From Diplocarpon mali (lineage: Eukaryota > Ascomycota > Leotiomycetes > Helotiales > Drepanopezizaceae), in assembly GCA_024741835.1 (NCBI GenBank), contig JAENRP010000189.1, positions 1-64,000 on the forward strand: a stretch of DNA of 64,000 bases. Direction: 5' to 3'. The position numbers and the translations under genes are program-made. This document shows positions 56,441 to 64,000 of this stretch, piece after piece (the stretch's first letter is position 1; each line of letters begins with the position of its first letter). Below the pieces are notes generated by a model that was given only the letters and a program-made list of their open reading frames with translations, searched no databases and was not told the DNA's origin.

Positions 56441-58699
56441 CCTAAAGAGATTATTATCTAACTCTTCGTCTTCCTTTTGAATCTTCCTTAAAGGCTTCTT
56501 GCCTTTTAATAATAACGATAATAATAATAAGGACTTATTATCCTTGCCTTTAAGGTAATAGAATTGTAGGTTCTATACCGGTAATCGATATTCACGTGAA
56601 TATAGTTGAGTACTTATTGTTAAAAAGAATCTATTATAATGTCTGTCTATCTCTATATGACCGAGATAGTACCTTTATACCTATGAATATCCTCCCTCCT
56701 ATAGTCCCTCCTAGCCGCATATGGATATCCTTCTAAGGTCCTCCGGCTGAATAGCCGTCCGAAATATATACGAAACCCCTTATATCGCATATGGTATAGC
56801 TGTGTAGGATGACCTTAGGAATGAGGGCAGCTTGCCTCCTATATAGGAATCTGCGTACTAATACCAGTAGTACTCTCTTTTTAAAAAGACCTTTTTAACT
56901 TGTATAAGGAAGTACGCAGAACAAGTGTATAAAGGAGGCAGATCGGTAGCAAATAATCAAATGGTAATAAAGAATAAAATAGTAAAGATAAATAGCTTAA
57001 TAGCAAAGGCAGGTGTAATAGGTAGTAAGGATAGTATATAGGAAATAGAATAGCAAAGATAAAGGCAAATAGTAAAGAGGGAAAAGAAAGGTATTTAAGT
57101 GATAGAAGCAATCTAAAGTCTTTGTTTAAGCCTTATGGTAGTGCGATTATAGTCCGGTTGCGTTCTAGTAGGTTTAAGACTCTTTATTAAAAAGTCATCT
57201 GGAGTTATAATCCACTATGGCTATGAATTATAATAATCTGTAGAAGGGAAAAGAGGGGCCTTTGATAAGGCATATATATTGAGCTTCCCTTCTCCTTTGA
57301 TCTCTTAACTTTAATTCCTACTTCTTATAAGTAGGTCGATTCCCCCTCTTGCTTTTAAGTTGATTAACCTTATAGTAGATCTTATCTCATATCATCCTAT
57401 TAATACTATTATTATTATTAGTAAGTGCTCTAATTGTTGGCCGACCCCCTTTAATATATATATTGCTAACTTGGATAGTGCTCAAATACAATCCGGAAGA
57501 CCTACTTAAGGTGTTTCGGGTGCTTTGCATATATTATACGCGAGTGATATTAAGAAAGGAGGCTAATAAGAATAATACCGGCTATATATGCGCATTTAAT
57601 ACTCTCACTTTTAAGAAGTATGACTATTGCATTATGCAGTAGGCAAAGTATATCTTAGTAAGTGCTATCTAATATCCTCTTACTCTAATGACCTCTGATA
57701 GATATCTGTTTTAAATACCTATCTAAGCTTGGAATAAGTATATCATCCTTTAGGATGCTCGGGTTAATAGCGATATTAAAGCAATCTAGGAGGCGGCCCG
57801 AATTCTGTCTAAGGAGACTTAGATATAAATCTCTATAGTCCTAAAGACTTAGGATGCCCTTTAGCTAGCCTAGCTAAACGAAGCTTATGCCCTTTGCTAT
57901 AGTATCGACCTTGCAAGCACTTAGTAAGCTATATATGCCTTTGAATCTATCTGATATTAATAACTGACTGTTCGTAGGATCTATTGCGCGCCGTTTAAGG
58001 CGGTAATGCTGCCCTCGGGCGTCTTAAGACTTAAGGCGCCGAGGTGCTCGGCGCCCTTTAATGTATAGAGGGGCTATCTAGCTCGGCTGGGGGCCGTTCT
58101 CGGGCTCCCTTTAATAATATCCGCCGCCAAAAGGGTAAGGGTAGACAGGTCCCTTCTAAGAGCTCTCTAGAGGGCGGGGATCTAGATCTTAATAATCTGG
58201 ATAAACCGAATCTAAAGGAGATCGCGGCCGCTCTTGCTTAGGTGTAAGCTTAAGAGGAGCGGGCCAACTTGGCCGCTACTTTAGGTAGTAAGGCTTCTAG
58301 GCCTTAAGGGTTTAGGGATCTACGCCTTAGAAATCCTAGTGCTTAGGATAGGTGCTCGTTAGGGGTAGAATTATTAATAGATCGTTATCTTTAGCAATAT
58401 AATAATCGCTGCTTTACTATAACCTCCTTCTCAAGTACTGCTTAAGTGATAAAAAAATGCAAGTACGCGTAGGTAAGTAAGAAAAGATAAAAGAAGGTAG
58501 TAATAGCAAGTGTAAGTAAGAAAAGATAAAAAGAAGGTAGTAATAGCAAGTGTAGGAATATATCTCGCAGTAAAATAAAATAAAAAAAATTGCTAATAGC
58601 TTGCAATTAAAAATATCGGATATTATCAATTTAAGACCTTTTCAAGTCTAGTTGTACCCTAATAGGCCTTTGTACCTATCCCTCCTTTTTAACAGTTAT
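56441..58699. other. Unassigned degenerate AT-rich block
   Basis: Between the second and third copia remnants lies 2.2 kb that I cannot assign. A plus-strand frame at about 57770-57950 reads like a helical gag or nucleocapsid-type segment (SDIKAI-EAARILSKET) interrupted by TAG. A more GC-rich piece at 57960-58340 follows. It may be the 5' part of a further element, or long terminal sequence of either neighbour. Two direct repeats of GTAAGAAAAGATAAAAGAAGG type lie at 58470-58550. Confidence 0.4.
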
Positions 58700-61600
58700 C
58701 GAATTGGTGTCTACTAGTTGCTAAAGGGCCTAATTTAGATTAGCTTTTGTTATAGCGTCGGCGGGGTTGCTAGTGCTATCGATCCAACGTATTTCTATAA
58801 GCTCCCTATTCTCGTACGATTGTCGAATAGCTATTATATCGATTATCAATCGCTTTTCCTTTATAGTGCCCAATTTGATAATACACTTATATAAGGAGAG
58901 GGAATCTATATATATAATAGTAGGGAGGCGGGGTAGACTTAGCTTAGCTATCACTATATCGATTGTCGTAGCTATAGAAACCAGCATATTAATACCCGCT
59001 ACTATAGTATATAGTTCGAAGGCTAGTATAGCTCTTATCACTCTCTTATACTTTATTAAGCTATAGTATAGAATATTGCCTTTTAGAGTAAACTGCGATT
59101 CTCCTTCCTCTTTAGTAGCTAGTATGATAATATAGCCGATCTGCGAGCTTAAATCCTTATTATTAGCAAAAGATCTATCGATAAATGCGAATAGTTTAGC
59201 GTTTTGCAAATTGATAGCAAGGTAGGTCAGGCCTCTTTCGGGGTTGTTTCGGATCCATTTGAGTCGCTTATTTAGATTCTCTGCATCCTGAACTATCGGA
59301 TCCTAGTATTAGGCTGCTGCTGACAAATCGAAGGAAGCTTCTAGCTAGCAGATTATAGCTAAATAAGCTCCTTTTGCTCTTTGCTCTAGGTATTATTACT
59401 TATAGCCCTCTTAAGAAGTATCGACTAGTTCCAGCCTTTGGCCCTAGCCCTTTTATCACATATATATTATATCCCCTTCTTAGGAAATAATATACCTATT
59501 AAAAGCTAGTGATTTGGTGCTCGACAGGTGCTATATTAGCTTTATAAGGAATCCTACCCTTTTGATCTTATCCTTCTCCTTTTTCAAGAAGTCTGCTTCT
59601 CTAAGTATTAAAGTGTCGTCTATTTGTATTCCTATTATGCCGAAAAAGGGAGAAGTGCTTAAGGTTAATAATAGACAGGGGTTATAAGTTGAGTTGGCTA
59701 TACTAAGATTGCTACGATAGTGCTTATAGTAGGTGCTGAACTAGTAGTTTCCTAATTCGGGAATGCTGTAGAGCGGTAGTACCACTTTAAAGACTATACC
59801 TGCGGGGAATAGCTTAGCGATATCTTATAGGGGAAATACAAATATATCGCATAGTAGCTTTGAAGCTACCTAGGTGTATACTTATATGATGTCTTATAGG
59901 CCGAGAATGCCCTCCTTGCCCTATTCTTTAAAGTGTTTCTGGATTGATGCCGAAAGTGATATTAAAAGGCGTTAGCTTGCTTATTAGATAGTTAAGGATT
60001 AAGTGATTATGCCTTCCTCTTTCTTACTAGTATTGTTCCAGGCTTATACAATTAGGCGTGATTTCTTAAATAGGTGATCTATCTCCTTTCCCTTTATCTT
60101 ATTAACTATTCTCGATTTGAAGATCCTTTTGCCTTTTATAATAAGGTCATTTTTGTTTATCGGTATAAATACCCCCTTATTTATCAGCCCTTAGTACTCC
60201 TTTAGGCGAGATTGCTAAAAAGGGCGCCTAGGTATAGTAATCTTGCCTTCTGCCTATAGCTTCTGCGATAGTTCCTAGTCCTTATTCTCCTTCTCTATTA
60301 GGAATACCTCCGATTTAGCCACGTATAGCTTATCGTCTGCTTTAAAGGATATCTATATCTTAGTATTATAGTTATTATCGATTGTAGGAAGACTAGAAAT
60401 AGGCTTAATAAAGGGAACCTCTACTCTTAGCGATTGCTTGCGGCTATTAAGTTGTAGCTTAACTAAGCGAGAGGGCTCTACTTCTTTATTAATATCGGTT
60501 GCGTTCTGCTCCCTTTCGATAGTCGTTCGATCCTTGGGTTTAGTTCCTTTAGTTTCTTCTAAGTAGTTTTCTTTATTATCGATTTTGAATAGACGTACGC
60601 TTATCGATCTGAAGTGCCTTATTCTGCCACTGATATTGACCATATAGGTTTCGTTCTCTAAGCCTAGGAATTCGAATAGGCCTATCTATCCTCCCTTCTC
60701 CTAATATACTAATACTAGGTCTTTTAGCCTTAAATCGTAAATATAAGTGGTTCTAAGGCTATTCCTTATGCTTAAAGTATTATTAACCTTACGAGTAGCA
60801 TATATCTTCCTAACTTCCTTTATAGCCTTCTTAATTATCGCTGCCCTCTATTCTACCGATGGATTTAGTAGATCCAGTTCAATCAGCCTTAGATATGCCC
60901 TAAAAACAAGCAGGATAGGAATCATTCTATTAGGCCCTACTATATTGTTAACTGCTTTAATAGCCATTTGCAGCCTCTTATCGTCGCTCAATCGGGGGTA
61001 TTTAGCTATTATTATCTCAAAGGTATATCTTAAAGGGCAATGATACTATTCGACCTTACCGATAGAGTGGTGCGCCTCTATAGGAACTAGTTTAAGGGTT
61101 ATTCCTATAAATCTTAAAGAGCTTTTGAACTCTACCGAGTTGAAGTTAGTGCCGTAGTTGTATACTACAAAATTAAAAGGTCTAATATACGTATCTAGCT
61201 AAGCTAATTTAAGGGCTCGAAATACTGCGTCGGCCGAATATGCTCCTATTCCCTTTTATAAGAACCTTGCGGCTCTAAATCCTGTCGCTTCGTCAATTAT
61301 ATAAAGGGCGTTCCTTCTACCGAACTAAGTAATATCGATATATATAGTATAATTAAAGTCGATATTATCTTATAGCTTGAATCAGAATCTATAAGGAGCA
61401 TTAGCATAGAGTTGATAATATTGGTATATTTCCCTTACTCTTACTATAATGCTAAAGTCGACGTTATAACCGGCCTAGTTTAGGAGGTATTTAAGGCGTT
61501 TTACTAATAGATATCCGAATCTTTTATATAGCCTTCGGATCTCCATTTCTATCAAGTAGCATATATTAATTATACCTTCTAAAGTTATTAGAAGTTGCTC

Positions 61601-64000
61601 CATTGTATTGAATAAGAGCTATAGGTGCCTATGTTTTCTAACGATTAAGTGTTTCTCCTTACCAATTATAAGCAAATTGCGCAGATTGTTGTATTTAGCT
61701 CCTATTTTATTAAGTTATTATAAGCAGACTAAAAACGGTATATCTGCCTTTATAATTAAGAACTCTATAGGGCCTGCCGGTATTCGAACAGTTGTCTTGC
61801 CGATTGCATTTCGCAAACCTGCCCTAAAGGTAATTTTATACTTTTCAGCACCGAGTGGAGCTAGAACTGCGTCCTATATATTTTACAGGGCTTTGAATTA
61901 GTTGATTCCTCTTACATTTTTATTCAAGGCGCCTATATCAATCAGGAATCCTTAAAAGAATTGATCTATCTACTAGGTTGTAAACACCTTAAGGTCTATT
62001 TATATCAGTTTATTAACCCTTATTATTAAGAGGTATTTAGCCTTCTGCTTTTCAAGCTGGTTAAGTACAGTTCTTAAGTCATACTCCTTCTTAAAAGCTA
62101 GGAATACTATAGTGAAGTTGATATTACTATCCTTAGGGTCGCTAATTGCTTAGTCCTCCTCTTCTGAAGAGGTTTCCTATTTATCCTTATTAGTCCTATT
62201 GCCTTTCGAATATGCTCTATTATCTTCTTATAAGAGGTATGCCTTATATGTTTTATCTATTGGCTTATACCCTTCGGCTCGTCGGCTTACTATATAGCAA
62301 GACTTCTAGGCGGCTCTTTCTTCTTTTGAGTGCTTGCTACTATAGCAGTCCTTTTTCTAGTATATAATACATCCTATATAGCCTGGTTTTAATTAAAAGG
62401 TTGTTCCTCTTTTATTACCTTAGGTAAACTTTATCTTTCTATTTAAAAAGTGCGCTATAGATTGCCCTTGCTCCTTAGCTAAATAATATTAGGGTCTATT
62501 AATAGCTGAACTAAGGTGCTAGGGTTTAGATAGTCCGTCCTAGGCAACTACTCTTACGCAAGCCCGTAAGCTATTTAATAGGGCTAGGAACGTCGCTAGT
62601 GGCTTAAAAAGTGCCATTTGAAAGAGCCGATTCCTAGAGACACCTTATATAAGTCTGTCTCTGATCGATCGATCGTTCTTTATACTAGTATATAGGCCCA
62701 ATTGCAGGTTTTATAGCTCCTTAGCATAGTTCTCGAGTTGGGTTAGGATCGGTTTCCCCTTTTGATAGTCTTCTTATCGGAATAGGTCAAATGTCAGCCG
62801 AAACCACCTCCTTAAGAATCTGCTACTTCTCTCTTCGGTCTTATAATTGGCCCGAATGGCCTCTACTAGCTTGGCAAACTTGAAGTTCTTATTTTGCAGG
62901 TACTGATAGTAGTACGTCAAGGCCGAGTCTCGTAGCATAAATGGAAAGGCTCTATGCTATATGCTTTAGTCTACTAAGGCTCTTTGGCACAAATCGGCGA
63001 ATATATAAAGCTTTTTATCAAGGTGATCTTTCCCGCTTAAGTACTAAGTCTCCTTAGTATATATCTTACTCAGATTTATAAGGGTTTTAGCCTGATCTAA
63101 AGTCAAAGGTTCTATAATATACTAAGATGGTTGAGCGTCGCTCTAGTTATAGTCTAGAAGCGCTTTTAAACCCTTCCCTATAGTAAAGGGTGGCAATGAT
63201 CCGTCTCTCAGTTGGATCGGCGGCATTGGTGTTAGATTCGGGATCTCTAGGTATTACAAGACTAAGGTTCGTCCTAATCGGGGTTGATAAGGTATTCTTT
63301 TAAGGTTATACCATTCGGTTGTTTGTCTTAAAGTATCTGCTTTATATAGGTTGTCTTGCGAAGTATTATTATATCTAAGGTATCCTTGCTAAAGCGAATC
63401 TTAGTATAGTATCTCCTATTTAGCTATAGTAACCCTCTAAGCGGGTGGCTCGCTTATTCGCATAGATTCGGCAAATTCTAAAGCAGACCTTGTTTTATAT
63501 CTCGGAGATTATGCTATAACCAAGTTCGGTACTTCTCAAGTCTATGACTCTAGCTAGTCTTCTGGCCACTTGTTTCCTTCTTAGTGTACTATATTGAAAA
63601 GTGCCTAGCCGATCGAAACGCCCTTCCTACGCTAAACGTATACTCCGTAGTACTAAAGGTCGTCCCTTAAGCGTCGTTAAACGTCCTTGTCTAGCGATTT
63701 AAAGTCGCTAACTATCCAATCTTAGAACTCCTTTTAAAAGTCCTTAGTAAGGTATAACCCTCTCCTTTTGCCATTTTATAATATCTTTCGGAAGTTCTTT
63801 GCGTATTAATCTTTTAGTTTAAGGGCCTCTTCGCTAGGTTGATCCTCCTAGGGTCTTATATCCCTTTTAAGGTCCCTTAGTGTCTAGGGTTGCCTTAGAT
63901 TAAGCGGCATTAATAGTCCCCCCTTAATCATTTCCTAATATTATCCGAATATTGCTCTACGCCCTAATAGGGTCTAAAAGAAGTCCGATGTGGTTGTGTT
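58700..64000 (-). mobile_element. Third Ty1/copia element, minus strand, runs past the window
   Basis: From left to right on the reverse strand: RNase H (58730-59209, 159 open codons, with FAFIDRSFANN, YIDSLSLYKCIIKLGT and SNPADAITKA), reverse transcriptase (GIQIDDTLIL as the YxDD box, about 59650-59580), a linker (open 60643-60353), integrase (FNFVVYNYGTNF, PIEAHHSIGKVE, about 61330-60720) and a gag region (about 63900-62200). Stops interrupt the rest. The order matches Ty1/copia and resembles a family common in Ascomycota. Its 5' LTR would be beyond 64000; I did not find a 3' LTR. Confidence 0.85.

Larger units (their letters stand above)
44990..64000. repeat. AT-rich, RIP-type degenerate retroelement compartment
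   Basis: From about 45 kb to the end the sequence is rich in TA dinucleotides and poor in CA. Every recognisable transposon frame is broken by TAG or TAA, often where Gln or Trp codons are expected. The paired LTRs at 45274 and 52641 differ only by transitions. Together these match repeat-induced point mutation acting on CpA. At least three copia-type elements are nested or stacked here. No host gene is seen. Confidence 0.85.

Overview
This window comes from the nuclear genome of a filamentous ascomycete (Pezizomycotina; Leotiomycetes is my best guess, not proven). The reasons are the gene set (RAX2, LCL3, DIP2/UTP12, ARPC2, Aurora kinase, TIP41, STE23, a UBP12-type protease), short spliceosomal introns of mostly 46-65 nt, and a block of retroelements with stop codons scattered along their reading frames and a C-to-T/G-to-A pattern typical of repeat-induced point mutation (RIP).

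Layout. Positions 2-187 hold the broken 3' end of a Tc1/mariner-like transposase. About 3.5 kb without a supported gene follow. From 3.7 to 39.8 kb lies a euchromatic block of twelve genes: RAX2 (-), LCL3 (-), ARPC2 (-), DIP2 (+), an aminoglycoside-phosphotransferase-family kinase (+), a disordered 612-residue protein with a KEN box (+), PRO1 glutamate 5-kinase (-), ATP23 (+), Aurora kinase (-), TIP41 (+), STE23/insulysin (+) and a DUSP-containing ubiquitin hydrolase (-). Three pairs are divergent over short shared promoters: ARPC2/DIP2, PRO1/ATP23 and Aurora/TIP41. From 39.8 to 45 kb I see only one possible small membrane ORF. From about 45 kb to the end the DNA is an AT-rich retroelement compartment.

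Retroelement compartment. A 7,565-bp Ty1/copia element (45274-52838) has paired 198-bp LTRs and a perfect 5-bp target duplication (GAAAT). It appears to be inserted at the 3' end of an older, inverted copia remnant (about 52934-56440, minus strand). An unassigned degenerate block follows, and then a third copia-type element (58700 to the window edge, minus strand). No intact transposon ORF survives. A GC-rich near-palindromic motif occurs at least six times, in both orientations, within 3.5 kb.

The genes serve core eukaryotic functions: cell polarity, actin nucleation, 18S rRNA processing, proline synthesis, mitochondrial ATP synthase assembly, mitosis, PP2A/TOR signalling, peptide proteolysis and deubiquitination. 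They form no operon or biosynthetic cluster. Exon boundaries were worked out by eye from splice signals, reading frame and conserved protein sequence. Three of about 29 introns look like GC-AG introns. I found no CRISPR array, rRNA gene or convincing tRNA gene.
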